Shown: in pieces, positions 46,044 to 57,744 of the stretch | How positions within the stretch are numbered: the first letter of the stretch is position 1 | How the letters are laid out: the number at the start of each line of letters is the position of its first letter | NCBI GenBank assembly: GCA_017607445.1 | Contig: JAEVHH010000001.1 | Location: forward strand, 4,278,001-4,342,000 | Source: Histoplasma ohiense | Lineage: Eukaryota; Ascomycota; Eurotiomycetes; Onygenales; Ajellomycetaceae | DNA length: 64,000 nt | Reading direction: 5' to 3' | The notes under the pieces: generated by a model | Seen by the model: only the letters and a program-made list of their open reading frames with translations | The model's database searches: none | Told to the model about the DNA's origin: nothing | Position numbers and translations under genes: made by a program

Positions 46044-47204
46044 ACCGAAAAGGAGGTGAATTAAATTTCGACTTAGATTGCTTTTGCTCATTGCATGCTA
46101 CCTTGTGTATGAAAGGGAGGTGGAAAATTCCCTAGATTTTTTTTTTTTTTTTTCCATCCCGCGGTATATCCTTCCTAGGTAGCTACAAGATTAATATGGT
46201 TGATTAAATAAATGATCATATAATCTCCCTTGGTGAAAGATTCCGAGGAGGGACGGATGAGAAAATATTCTGAAACCGAAAACAACGGACAAAAATTGTT
46301 AAGGACCTCCAATGTTTCGAAACAATCTTAGGAGGTATATACTGTACCAAGAGAGATAAGCAATTATTCAAGAGCCGTCCGCTTCAAACAACCGTGACAC
46401 CGAAAGAGGAAAGAGAAGAGAAGGGAAGAAGTAGCTATTATGAAGCCGGTGATATCAAAATGACAAGCTGGTGGGTGTAAAACCGCTTAGCATCTGGATA
46501 TATATACAGGATACTAGTATATATATTCGGTATTTTATATCACAAAGGCGCTTGTTCATATCTCATAATAAATAATAACGCATAGTACCAAACACAGCCA
46601 TCATAACATAAGGTCAGTAAGGGTCATCATCACATGGCCCAGGACAAATGGTAGACATAGGTAGATGTTAGGGGAACCTTTAGCAGGCTCCACTGGATGG
46701 TAGGATTTGATTATCCTGAACGTCATCGCGGTCGGAGATGTCTGTTTCACTGCACTCTCAGGAATTGCATGGCCCAAACATTATATCAAGTAGCACATAT
46801 AATGGAAGACCAGAAAGAAATAAAGGCAAGAAATAAGTGCACTGTCAAGACCAATAACGATGTGCAGCCAATTATTTGCAAAATGTGCATACAGAGGTGA
46901 GGGCGTTTGGAAATGAAAGTGGAAAAAGTAGAAAACTAGGCAGATCAATATGGCCTATTTAAGGACACACGACAGTGAGAAAGATGTTAACATGAGAAAA
47001 CTTGGGTTAATACAGTTCAACGTAAAATCGACTTGCTTGATAGATACAATAACCATGTCATGTAACGATACCCGACGGTCCATTGTAGGTGGTATATGGC
47101 GAGTGCCATGAGTTGAAGGCGAAGGCCCTTGAAGTTACAAATCCCCCTTGTCGAAACGGGTCGAATCACAGTTGCTTCCTCAATGTTTTTTATTTGCGCA
47201 TTGT
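46044..47204. other. convergent intergenic region, DCN1 / hypothetical
   Basis: Contains a T run at 46137..46153 and AT-rich sequence. Short frames, such as 46697..46900, have no family features. Confidence 0.55.
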
Positions 47205-48273
47205 TTAAAATATTGACCCTGCTGCAATTACACCGAAGCCGTTGATATTCCTTCTCCGTCGTTTAGCATTTTTTTTCCTCGTCACCTTGACCTGCTCCTT
47301 AACTGGTCCACGACAGACAGGTCAGCTCAAACTGTATGGGACAAACGGAATGGATAATAGAAACTGGATGCATGGGTAATCCAAAGCGATACTTACACTC
47401 AGTTTTCAAAGTATTGGTAAGAATATCTGTCAAAGGCTCCTTCGTGATGTCCCTTGCTTCCCGCCAATTGTGCATGCACCACGCAGCAACGAAAAAATCG
47501 AAGACCTTCAACTCCAGAGCATCAACATCTGGTTTTAGCTCCAGTGTTGGTTTAGTAATTTCCACTTTATTCCCAGTGTCCCAGCGTCTTCTAGTCTCGA
47601 TCGCAAGGAGCGTCCCCTCTCTATCCTCTGCTTTGTCTTTCAGCCTTATTACCTTGTCTTTTAGTCTCCATTCATAATATCGCCCATTGGCCTCTCCACT
47701 AGCATCCAGGTCACTTTGTTGCTTTTTCTCCACAGAGAGAGTAGGCCGAGCTTCCAAGAAAGGCAAGCCATCTCCACGAGCTGTCCATCCAAAACCGTAT
47801 CTTGTCATGCACTTGCTCATTTTTCCAAGCTTGTCGGAAGGGTATTTCCGTCCATCTATGAGCAACCCCCCAGTGGAGGAAAAAAGTTGTGCTGTTTCCC
47901 GGAGAACAAATACATCCTGCCTGGAAACATCACTCCCAGGGATTTGATATCTCTGAGATATACTATCAAGGTCCCGCTTCTTCTTTCCAAGTCGCGTTAC
48001 CAGTATGCCAGCCCCTAGTTCATGACCGTCCAGCTCATGAGAGAGACTATAGAGTGGGCGGTCAGGACACTTGGACGAGACAATGTGCTTGCCATCGATG
48101 GTGAGGATTGTGGGTTCTGCCGGATCAAGGGTGCTGGGTGTTTGGCTCAGGGGAAAAGGAGTACGGGAAACAAGAGTTTCATAATCTGGAGGAGACGCCT
48201 CCGCCAGCCGTGGTGAGCTGCTGTCATAGTAGGCAGGTGGTGGCCCTTTATGATCTAGTCCATCGTGGTGCAT
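47205..48273 (-). CDS. hypothetical protein with Pro/Ser-rich N-terminus and basic C-terminal tail
   Basis: I do not recognise the family. Exons are 48273..47397 and 47302..47205, giving 324 residues. The intron (GTAAGT...GGACCAG, GCTGAC branch) is phase 1 and replaces an unspliced tail with a highly basic one (TRKKNAKRRRRNING). I chose the ATG at 48273 because CCAAT and TATAAT-like sequences lie just upstream; an in-frame ATG at 48336 would add 21 residues. The N-terminus has a PPPAYY motif and PPDY repeats, which resemble PY motifs bound by WW domains of Rsp5-type ubiquitin ligases (inference). The middle holds an ordered-looking block (LYSLSHELDGHELGAGILVTRL, FVLRETAQLFSSTGGLLIDGR, GFGWTARGDGLPFLEARPTL), then a charged helix and a Trp/Cys-rich segment (FFVAAWCMHNWREARD). 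No signal peptide or membrane helix. Confidence 0.75.
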
Positions 48274-48940
48274 CGGTAAGAATATTATAGCCTTGAGTTG
48301 ACTTATTGGTTGGGTATTGCATTCCTCTTTTAACATGAATACTAGGGCCAAAAAAGGTTATATTGCAATGCTTTTGTATACCGAAAGATGCTGAAGGGTT
48401 TGCCGGCCATCATACAAACAGGACATTTATGTCGAAAGACAAAAATGAGGCAGTGCATCGATCAGTGGAGGCAGCGATGCGATGTGGAGAACTAGCCTGC
48501 TCCAACATCTTTCCCAAGCAGTGGATAAGAGCGCAAGACCAAGCAATTAGCTAGCTAACCTCTCCAAGAGTATGTTGGTAGGCGATAACTACTAGTGCAT
48601 GACCCAGAGTATATTATTCTACTTTGAAGAGGAACAAGCACATAAAAGTAAAGAATGAATGTGCCCAAGGTAGTTGGCCTGATTCTCCTCATATTCTCCA
48701 GGTGGCGGTGCTTTTAGGAGGCTCCTATTGATGAATAAGCGATTCACGTGCTGATGTTGTCAAACACAGCAAACACTTTTTTCTCCTTGAACAAGCTCAA
48801 AGTCAAGGCTCGCCTGAAGGATAATAGTCGATAAGCAAAACATCCACATTTCCGTTTAATTAGCCCCTCCTATTTGCTGGTCCGCTCGCTTCTTTCGGTG
48901 CCTTTAGTTCAACCCAAGCAACCGACTTAGACCAAGAGTC
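48274..48940. promoter_or_regulatory. divergent promoter region, hypothetical gene / SWIB gene
   Basis: The two genes face outward from this 667-base region. A CCAAT box (in ACCAATAAG) and TATAAT lie 20-60 bases upstream of the ATG at 48273 on the minus strand. No coding frame. Confidence 0.5.
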
Positions 48941-50728
48941 ATGAACGCTGCGATGCAGCCCAACTACCGTGGCTATCCCCAGGCCACCCAGCATCGTCCA
49001 CCTGCCACTCCGCGTAGAGCTGTTCCCATCCCTGGTGAGTTTCGCTTCTTGATCCGTTTGATGCACTGTTTCTTGCTTATTTCAATCTAATTTCCCATTT
49101 TGCACGCGACACTTGCTTTTATTTTTTATTTTTTTTTATTTTTCTGGCAAGCCTGTAGTAACCTATTTATTAATTTGCCTCCCAATCCTAGGCGCCATGA
49201 TGCCGGTCCCCATCCAACAACACGCAGCTCCAGTTCCAAACCCTCAACTCACCCAGCGCAATGTCCCCAATCCTATTGATGCTGCATTGCGACGGAGTCG
49301 GAAACCAACAGACAAGAATCTTCCGGATGGCGTGGAGGAGTCAATCATAGGTGATGGTGTCGCGCAATATAAAAGTTTGCGGGAGGTCGAAAAACGCCTA
49401 GATGCAGCTATGGTGAGGAAAAGATTGGATATTCAAGATTCCGTCAATAGATCTGTGAAAAGATTCCGAACGTTGCGTATATGGATCTCGAATACCGTGG
49501 AAAACCAGCCATGGCAGAGAGAATTGGGCCAGAATGGCAATTGTGGATCTGGGAGCGGGCGTTACAAGGTGAAGATCGAAGGGAAGTTGCTTGATGACCA
49601 ATCCGATACCTTTGATTCAGAAAGTGATAGCGACGACGAACAAACCAAGACGAATGGCCAGAATGATCCGGATGCGATGGAGGAGGACTCAGCGCAAAAA
49701 CAGAAAAACCAGACCAAAAAACACACCCTTCCCCAACGAAAGCGTCTTTCCCATTTTTTCAAGTCAATCACGGTTGAACTTGATACGAACGTGTCCTCTG
49801 GCGTCGCAGATCTAGCAACTATCAATTGGACCAAACCTCTCATACCTGCCGGTGCTGTGTCATTACCACCCAGCGCCGACTTTGACTCTCTTGAGTTTTC
49901 CCGTGCTGCGGAAGTCAACCTCAATGCCACAATCAGCCTCGTAAGAGACGAAAACCCAGAGCGCTTCAGGCTAAGCAAGCAGCTAGCATCCATCCTGGAT
50001 ACGGACGAGGAAGCACGCGGCGGCATTGTCGTGGGCATATGGGAGTATATAAAAGCAATGGATCTTCAAGAAAATGAAGATAAAAGGGCAGTGCGATGCG
50101 ATGACCGTTTGAAGGCTGTACGTCAAAAGCATCTATACTATTTTCCACATAACTCCAGATTCCGTGGACCTTCCATTCCCCCTTAAAATCAACCGACTAA
50201 CTAAGACATCTACAGCTCTTCAACCGAGACAAAATGTTCTTCCCCGCCATCCCCGACAGTGCCAGCGCACACACCTCCCCATTAGACCCCATCAAACTTC
50301 CCTACACAATTCGCGTCGATCCGGAATTCCACCAAAACCCAACGCCCACAGTCTACGATATCCGAGTGGCCGTAGACGATCCGCTGCGCGCCAAAATGCT
50401 CTCAATCACAACGGCCACGGATTATCCCAACATGCTCCGTCAAGTCTCCGCGCTCGATGACCAACTCGCCGTCGTTGTCCAGGCACTCACCCATTCCAAG
50501 GCTAGACATGCGTTCTTCCAATCGCTGAGTCAGGATCCGGCCAACTTCGTCAGGCGCTGGACGAGCAGTCAGAAGCGCGATTTGGAAGTTATCATGGGTG
50601 AAGCGACACGCGGCGGGGGGGAAGATGGGAGTGGACCGGAGTTTAGACGGGGTGGAGCGAATAGTGCTTGGGATACGCCTGTTGCTGCGGAAGCGGTTAG
50701 GTATATGCTTGCGAAACCGGGGCGGTAG
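48941..50728 (+). CDS. SWIB-domain subunit of SWI/SNF-RSC chromatin remodelling complex (Snf12/Rsc6/SSR3-like)
   Basis: A 510-residue protein of the BAF60/Swp73 family, a core non-catalytic subunit of SWI/SNF-type remodellers in the nucleus. Exons are 48941..49034, 49192..50117 and 50216..50728. The introns GTGAGT...CCTAG (phase 1) and GTACGT...CTACAG (phase 0, with ACTAAC branch) join cleanly. The Pro/Gln-rich N-terminus (MNAAMQPNYRGYPQATQ) is followed by DAALRRSRKPTDKNLPDG. Next come a coiled region, RTLRIWISNTVENQPW, an acidic stretch (SDSDDEQTK; DAMEEDSAQ), and RKRLSHFFKSITVELD. The SWIB domain is at about 285-390 (RFRLSKQLASILDTDEEARG, WEYIKAMDLQENEDKRAVRC, then LFNRDKMFFPAIPD). The C-terminal part (LPYTIRVDPEF, QVSALDDQLAVVVQALTHSK, HAFFQSLSQDPANFV) is typical of the family. 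SWI/SNF versus RSC membership cannot be told here. Confidence 0.92.
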
Positions 50729-51535
50729 GACCAGGCAGGTACACGGAAGGAAGGAGGGCTTTATAGAAGAAGTGACAAAACTGAATTCTCTGCCACAGAC
50801 GGACGACCTTTTATTGTGTTGGGCCAGGTATGTCCTCAGTTCAAGTACTTGGAACAAAATACACTGCGGCGAGAGAGCCACGGCTCTAGAAACAAAATAA
50901 GGTCGTGATTTAGAGGGAGAGTTCATATATGGAGTCTGTATTGTTTTCTTTTATGATCAACTTTTTTTTTTCGTTCTTTTTTTTTTCTCTCACCAGCTAT
51001 TGATTGATTCCCTTATTTTTATTCTTTTTCATTCCTGTATCACGTCTGAGTATTTGATTTTTGGCTAGGCGAAATTCCATTTTGGACGGGGTAGAAGGGT
51101 GTTTTTTCCTTATAAAGATACATTATTTATTCCTCTTTCCTCAATATTGTATGAGTACGAGTAAAAAAAAGTTGACCAAGTGGAGTTGACGAATGGGAAG
51201 CCCTGCTTTGACATCAAGTTTTTAGCAACAACTGCTCACCCAACCCGCAACCTCCAGTGCAGTCGCTGGCGCCTGGTCTCTCCTCTTGCCCCAAAATCAA
51301 AAGTGTTCTCTCCCAATCTAAACGGAGGTTGTCACCGTCATCCCTTTCTTTGCCCCTTGTCTCTGAACTGGGAACACAGGGCTAGGTAGGTCGTCGCATC
51401 GCGCATCCCTATATACACCAGTTGGTACAAGTCTCCAGTTAAAACGTCTTTCAATTCTCGATTGATTGATTCTATATCACGACGTCGTCAACTTCAATGT
51501 CTGGACGTCTCGATCAAAAATGTCTGTGTCATTCC

Positions 51536-51538
<3 letters not shown>

Positions 51539-51574
<36 letters not shown>
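51539..51574. repeat. (CT)n microsatellite
   Basis: About 18 CT dinucleotides in a row. Confidence 0.95.
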
Positions 51575-51579
<5 letters not shown>

Positions 51580-52083
51580 TTAACAGCCCTGCATCAAAGG
51601 TGGAAATCAAGCCCAAAAGCAAAGAACTACTACAAATTGCACCTCTCAAACACATAGATATTAGGTACCGTAATGTATGTACTTACTTAGGTATGTACAT
51701 GTACATACCTAGAGGGAGGCCTCAGCGACGCAAGCAACAATCAAAGAATAACTAATCGAATTAAATTAACAACAACAACAGCGGCAATTGGGCTGAGAAC
51801 GACTGGACGGATTTGAGTTATGACGATTATAGATTAGATATATTGTCGCAGAAACATGGACAGTGCAATGAATACGAAGTACGATTCGCGGGGGTTAAAG
51901 AAGGAGAATCCGGAGAAATGTTTGAGACATCAATTTGCTGGACGGACCGATTTTTCTTTTTTCTCTCAGGAATTTTGCCTATATTTTTATATATTAACTT
52001 CGCGTTTAATGCAGCCTCCCCCCGCAATTTTTCCAATCTTGTGAGCGGAGAGGAGGATAATCCAAATTAGGAGCGAAGTTTCA

Positions 52084-52123
52084 AAAAATAAAATAAAATA
52101 AAAATAAAATAAAAAAAAAAAAT
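52084..52123. repeat. (AAAAT)n / A-rich tract
   Basis: AAAAT-type repeats ending in an A run. Confidence 0.9.
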
Positions 52124-52383
52124 CCAAATTGAGCAGTTAAATACAAAGCGTACACTGGGCGGAGAAAAGTCATACATATGCACATATCAAAACAAAAAGC
52201 AGAAGAGAGGGAGGTAGTCAAAAACGAGCGTAGACATTAAAGAACTCAAATCATGAAAGGGTATCGCTGCCATCTGAAAAGAGCTGAAGAATAGACCGTT
52301 CCAGAGGAAAAAGAAAAATAGAAGGGGGTTGCTGAGAATTAAGAATGCATAAAGTCAATGAAGCTGTTTAAGGAGGAAGAATA

Positions 52384-52432
52384 GGGGCGGTGAGGGAGCA
52401 CGGGGGGGGAAGGGGGAGGGCGGGGGAGAGGG
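52384..52432 (+). other. G-run cluster, possible G-quadruplex
   Basis: Several runs of three to eight G lie within 50 bases, about 80 bases past the stop of the minus-strand stomatin gene. In its RNA the region would be C-rich. Confidence 0.5.
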
Positions 52433-52511
52433 ATGAAGCTAGGCCTTAGCCCGTTCCATTCCATCCGCCAACATCGGCACGGAGTGATCACGATAATTAT
52501 CGTGCAAACCT

Positions 52512-53750
52512 CTAGATATCCTCGACCACGCGGGCTTTCATTGCTTGTTGAAAGCCGTCAGCGTCCCCTTCGTAATTCTGACCGTACTGACTTGGGCCTT
52601 CTCCAGCGGCATCAGCGGTTCGAAGTTGTTCCTGGACGGTCTGGTTGATAGCCGGCAGGAAGATGACTTTACTGTTGGCGGTCTTAGCCATTGCCTGCAT
52701 AGTTTCGAGATATCGGATTTGCATGGCGGGAGCGGAAGAGAGGATGTTGGCGGCGGTCCTCATGAGCTATAGGGTGTAACGTCGTTAGTTGAATGAAACA
52801 AACTATCAAAGAAAAACGCAGAGGTACGAGCAGAATGGGTTTTACGAACCTTGGCTGATTCCACCTCTGCGCGAGCAGCGATAACTTTACTCTCTCCAAT
52901 ACGCTTAGATTGCGCAGCCATCGACAAAGATTCTTGGAGCTCATTGCTGAAAATGATATCCTTAATCAACATCGACTCGACTCGGACACCCCAGCCCGAA
53001 GCAACTTCCTCGATGATCTCTCCGATCGATTGGGCGACTTCCTCTCGGCGTTCGATGACGTCCTGCAACACACGGGCGCCGACAACGTGGCGGAGGGTGG
53101 TTTGTGTCCGTTCAACAAGCGCCTGGCGAATATTTGTGATGCCAAAGGCTGCTTTGTGGGGAGAGGTAATGTGGTAGTAGATAACGGAGGTCAGATTCAA
53201 GGTGACGTTATCCTTCGTCATGCAAACTTGGCGAGGAACCTCAACGATTTGGATCTTCACGTCGACTGTAGTCAAATGCTCGCTGAGAGGATTGACTTTC
53301 ACGAGACCCGGGTCAACAGCACGTTCGAAGCGACCGAACCGCGTCACCAAGCCGACTTCACCCTGATCAATAGGCTTGAAGGGGTTGGGGCAGCATAAGC
53401 AGCAAGGGATGGCGCCTATGAATCCAATGGTTTCGCCCAAGCTGTGAACTAGATAAAAGAAAGGTTGGGCGTCAACCTTGATGTTTTCAAGAGGGCAGGG
53501 CGGCCTGACGGTTAAGTGGTAATATTGACTTACTCATGGATGCATACCAGCCGTGGACATGAGCGTCGCCATCGGGATGCTTGAGGACCTGAGCATAACT
53601 TGGCTGCAGGTCCTCGAGGCGGGCTGGCTGCACAGTCACAAGCCCATTGTTTGAAGGTCGAAAGCCGACGTCGCTGGGAAGTGGGCCTGTTGATGGAGCT
53701 TTGTGGTTTGACGCCAGTGGGACGGATTCATCCCAGTTTTGCGAGGACAT
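52512..53750 (-). CDS. stomatin-family (SPFH/band 7) membrane-associated protein
   Basis: A lipid-microdomain scaffold of the stomatin branch. Exons on the minus strand are 53750..53534, 53448..52850 and 52766..52512, giving 356 residues. The joins (GTAAGT...ATCTAG, phase 1; GTTCGT...CTATAG, phase 0) restore SMIHSLGETIGFIGAIPCC. The N-terminal 70 residues are Pro/Ser-rich. A hydrophobic hairpin with a cysteine cluster (AIPCCLCCPNP) follows, a site usually S-acylated in stomatins. The SPFH domain runs from KPIDQGEVGLVTRFGRF through AVDPGLVKVNPLSEHL, QVCMTKDNVTLNLTSVIYY, LRHVVGARVLQDVIERREEV and GWGVRVESMLIKDI. A helix rich in Ala/Glu/Arg (SMAAQSKRIGESKVIAARAEVESAK) and the oligomerising tail (ILSSAPAMQIRYLETMQAMA, SKVIFLPAI) complete it. 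Like fungal StoA-type stomatins it has no long N-terminal leader. Confidence 0.93.
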
Positions 53751-56700
53751 TGTGATCGTTGTGGGGGCGTATTGATTCGAATAACAATTATCTCGATGTA
53801 AATTGTTCTTGTTGATGGCACACCGGGTTCTAGCGTTGGCAGTGATGTGGATGATGGACCAAACGTTGATGCGGAGCCCTGGAGGGACGGCGGCAGCTTT
53901 TTATAGCTTGTGACGTTAGGGGTCCCCTTAAATAGGCAAACTACGAAAACCGCCCCATGTCAGGGATGCGCATCCAACGAGCAGAGAAATTCGATCAAAG
54001 AGTTCCCGGGAGAAATTGCAGGATCTTGTCAAATAACAACAATGAATGCTCTATATATAATCTGAAAAGCCGTCACATGCTGCAGGAGCCGTTGGAAAGG
54101 TTTCTCTGGTAGCTTTTGCCTACTCTGGGTGTACTGTACAGCAGCACCGTTCAGGCCCCCAGCCTGAGGCAATACGAGAGCAGCTTTTCCTGCCATAGCC
54201 TCATGCGATCGTCCCTCACAACAAAGGCCGATTCTGGAGATTCCTCGTTTACTGGGCTGACTTCAAGGCGCGTGGTAAATCGAGATGGCCAATAAACATT
54301 TCGTGTCTCAGCGGCCCTTGGTCAGTGAAGAATAGAAGGCCAGGGAGCCGAACTCCAAGCAAAACCCCAAGCAAACTCTCTTCTTCCAGAAATGATTGTG
54401 ATGGAGTAGCTCCGCTTACTCTGGAGATTAGCTTGATGTGAAGGGTCCAATTGAGGAGACGCAAGCAAAAGAGGTTAGGTTGATTTTGTTGCTACAGGTT
54501 TTGTGGCTATCCTTGTGGTTGGAGCACCTAGAAGACTAACTTATTCTACTTACTACCTACTGGGGGTGGCTTGTCTCCCTACGGTGTTCATTGTGTCGTG
54601 CCGATTCGATATCTTGACCTAAAGACTTGCTTCCTTTTTCAATGACACCAGACTTCAATTGATCTCCCAAAAGTCTAAGCCACATCAGTTCAAGGAAAGA
54701 TAGAATTGAATCCCTGACTGACCTCCAACCGGTCCTGTCCCAGGATAGGATAAGCCGGAGCTAAGGTCAGGCTAAACCATACATAGCCCTCCTCACTTGA
54801 CTACAGGGAAATATCGGTCTTGCAAAGCTTCCGCGCGGAAGTCAATGGTGGAGTATGTCAAGATGTGGCCTGACACAATTATTTGAATGGGGGGGAATCG
54901 GATAATTTACATATCAACATGGGCCAGACACGGAGAGATTCAAAGCGAATCTCTGCAGTGTGTGTTGTCGAACTATTGCTAACTAAACAAGCATTGCCTA
55001 TCTTCCAACGGTTCGAACAGCCCAGCAGTCTTGTTAATGCGGAAACCGTTGCGCCTTGCGCTGAAATTGGCCTTTTGTTCATACATAGTCGGTAGCCTCA
55101 TGTGCATCCTGAGGTCCACATACGACCGGCTCTGTTTGCCATCAGACATGCATCGTTCTGGAATTTTCGGAGGATGTTCTAGAAGGCGGAGCAAGCCGGT
55201 GATCTTTCGGCGGTTCAGAGCCCGGATTCTATGTCATTGACAAAATATTACACCGGAGGCAATCCAACGCAGCCATGGATTGACCCTATTCCAGACGCAA
55301 AATAACCCGCCAGACAGCCAGTCTCCGTTGTGGCAGATGGTCCGCGGAGGAGCAGAGCAGACTTACCCCGCTGGATATCTACATTTCCTCTCGCTGACGC
55401 CAACATCCATGCCATCCGATTGAGGATGGCAGGGCAGACCGTAGGCGTTACATCTTGCTACTTCAACCCTGCTCTGGTTTCTGGTTTCACTGAGCCTTCG
55501 CCGGCGACAATTTTTCTCCCGCTCCACAATTGTGGAATGCCGAAAATGTGTAGCAGATTTCGCGTGGTATATTCTTCGTTTATCTATTTATTTCCCCGTT
55601 TTTCCCTGTCCCCCCTTTTTTGTTTTGATATGATCTTCTCTCCCCTCCTCCCTTCTTTTTTCCTTTGCTTTCTTTCTTCTTCTTCTTCTTCTGGTAGTTT
55701 TTTCTTTTTTTTGGCCTCTCGCTACAGCGCGATCGTCAATACAAAATATCGACCGAGCGAGTAAAGATAGCATGCCTGCTACAATAGGAGGTGTCAAGCA
55801 AAAAATAGCATATGCCATTCACACCAGTGAAACTGATTAAAAAAAAGAAGCTTGCACGGTAACATGTACAGTAGTACATGTACTCTACAGCCTAAACTTA
55901 AAGCAAAGTGAGAACGAAAGCGTTAAGGAAGAAAACCACAGCGTAGAAACCCCCCGTTTAGAAGGTTGGGCGTGATGGATTGCTGGGAGCTCTCCCCCAA
56001 GGCCATGAACAAATCGATCACTAAGACGCTCCAGCTTAAACTACTTCTTTTAACCGCTCGCTTAACAAAGTTAGCGCTCGGGACCGCCGGAATGCTTGAT
56101 TGATTAAAAGGGCCGGGGCGGGAAACTACATATGGGAAGCGGAGGTTGGCTGGATAATTATTATAATTCTAGGAGGGGCAAAAAAAAAAAAAATTAAGAT
56201 AAACTTCTGTTGACAGTAGGGTAAAACTTCCTACCTAGGTAAATAAATCCAATTTTCTCTTTTTCCTTTTCCCTTCTAAATTTTTTCCAGATCTGCTTTT
56301 ATTTTCATTTTCCGATGAGTGGCAAATTTTTTGTTTTCCTTCCCAGGTCTAAGGTCTAAAATCTGTCCCCCTTTTCACATGTATATTTAGATTTCACATG
56401 CAAATATGAAACAAAACCCAATCCCTTATGTATCGATGATATCATCGATTTTGAACATTGTCTCAAGAAATAAAGAATTTACAAGCAAACAGGCTCAACA
56501 TGAAAGAGACAAAAAAAAATTACCATTCGATACCCAGAAAGTTAGATTTGATAACATGAAATAAACTAAGAGAGTATGTCAACAATATATTAAGCCGAGA
56601 TAAATGCGACGGCATTCTCCAACAGACAAGGACACATTTTTTATGGTACAACTAAGAAAGAAGCAGGCAGACGTGAACAATGTATGAGAAGGGAGAAATT

Positions 56701-57103
56701 TTCATACAGATCGACAAATTGACAATCAACAGTAGTGCGCCTTAAACTGACCAAAATTGGGAACATCAGCATGAGTGAAAGAATAGAGTCGAGGGCATAT
56801 AAATATATATAGAAGTCACCCTAAACAGAAATAAAAACGTCCCAGAAACCCTGCATATGACAGAAAGAAACTGACCTATCCAATACGGCAAGTAGCAAGT
56901 AGCACAAGCGGTAACACAGACATTTTTTTTCTCAATCTAGAAGGAAGCAGAAATTTCTTTTCTTTTTCTTTTTTCTTTTCCTCTTTCGTTAGTCACCCCC
57001 CCCGCTTCCCCCCGCCTCGCCATCCAGGTTCATTAAGATGTGACGGCTGGCGGCAGGCGGCAGGCGGAAAGGGACAAGTCCCTGAGGGGTTCCTTCTCCT
57101 CAG
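53751..57103. other. 3.4-kb gene-poor region
   Basis: Stomatin promoter on the left, CAP20 3' side on the right. It has a pyrimidine and TTC-repeat tract near 55600..55710 and AT-rich sequence from 56150. No assignable gene. Confidence 0.5.
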
Positions 57104-57744
57104 TCACTTCTTCGAGGCTTTCTTCTCCGAAACAGCCTCGACACCTTCCCTCCCCTTCTGCTCAGCGCGGGTGATGCACGCTCGCAGCCACTCCAGCGAT
57201 TCAGACGTGATAGTCAGGCCGGTGGTGATAACTGCCTTGCCGGCAGCTACGTAGCCCTCGCCGCCGCCGCAGTTCTTGTACTCCGCCGAATAAACCTGAA
57301 GGACATGTTTCTTGCCCTCTTCGACCACACGGAATGGCATATGGATGTAGCCCTTGAGGGCACCCTTGATCGTCTCCGTGTCCTTCTTCACGATGGGGAA
57401 TCGGTCTTCGACTCGCTTGAGGCCCTCATTGCTTAGGGAGTCGGCTTTGGCGACGTAAGGGGCGACGTAGTTGTAAGGCTTGGAGAAGAAAGGGAGGACA
57501 GGCTTTGCGTAGTTGGCGTACCCTTGATCTGCGAGTTGAAGGGATTTTTGGCCGTAGGGGTGGTTCTTGAGGTAAGTGAGGGAGTCGGAAACTACAGGCA
57601 AGGTAGAAAGGTGCTGCGGGCGGGGAAAAGTTAGGTTTAGGTTGGAGAGGAGAGAAGTTGAAGGGGGCCATCTTGGAAAGAGAGGGGACATACATGAAGG
57701 AATTGGGAGGATGGCTTCTCGCCATTAACGATGGGTTCACCCAT
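57104..57744 (-). CDS. CAP20-like fungal perilipin (lipid-droplet protein)
   Basis: 186 residues. Exons are 57744..57694 and 57613..57104; the intron GTATGT...CCGCAG is phase 0 and joins SSQFLH to HLSTLPVVSDSLTYLKNHPYG. CAP20 of Colletotrichum and MPL1 of Metarhizium are the known relatives. They coat lipid droplets and affect appressorium turgor and virulence in those species (family knowledge). Family blocks seen here are GQKSLQLADQGYANYAKP, YVAPYVAKADSLSNEGLKRV, EDRFPIVKKDTETIKGAL and KKHVLQVYSAEYKNCGGGEG. The C-terminal tail is Lys-rich (VSEKKASKK). There is no signal peptide. The start at 57744 gives a short acidic leader (MGEPIVNGEKPS). Upstream lies more than 6 kb with no gene. Confidence 0.94.

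Larger units (their letters stand above)
50729..52511. other. convergent intergenic region with simple repeats
   Basis: Holds T- and A-rich tracts, a (CT)n microsatellite, an AAAAT-type repeat and a G-rich block; no coding frame with ATG and domain. Confidence 0.55.

Noticed and set aside
55005..55025. GGTTCGAA resembling a tRNA B box
   Set aside because: The bases after it do not fit the B-box consensus and no cloverleaf or A box is found at the right distance.
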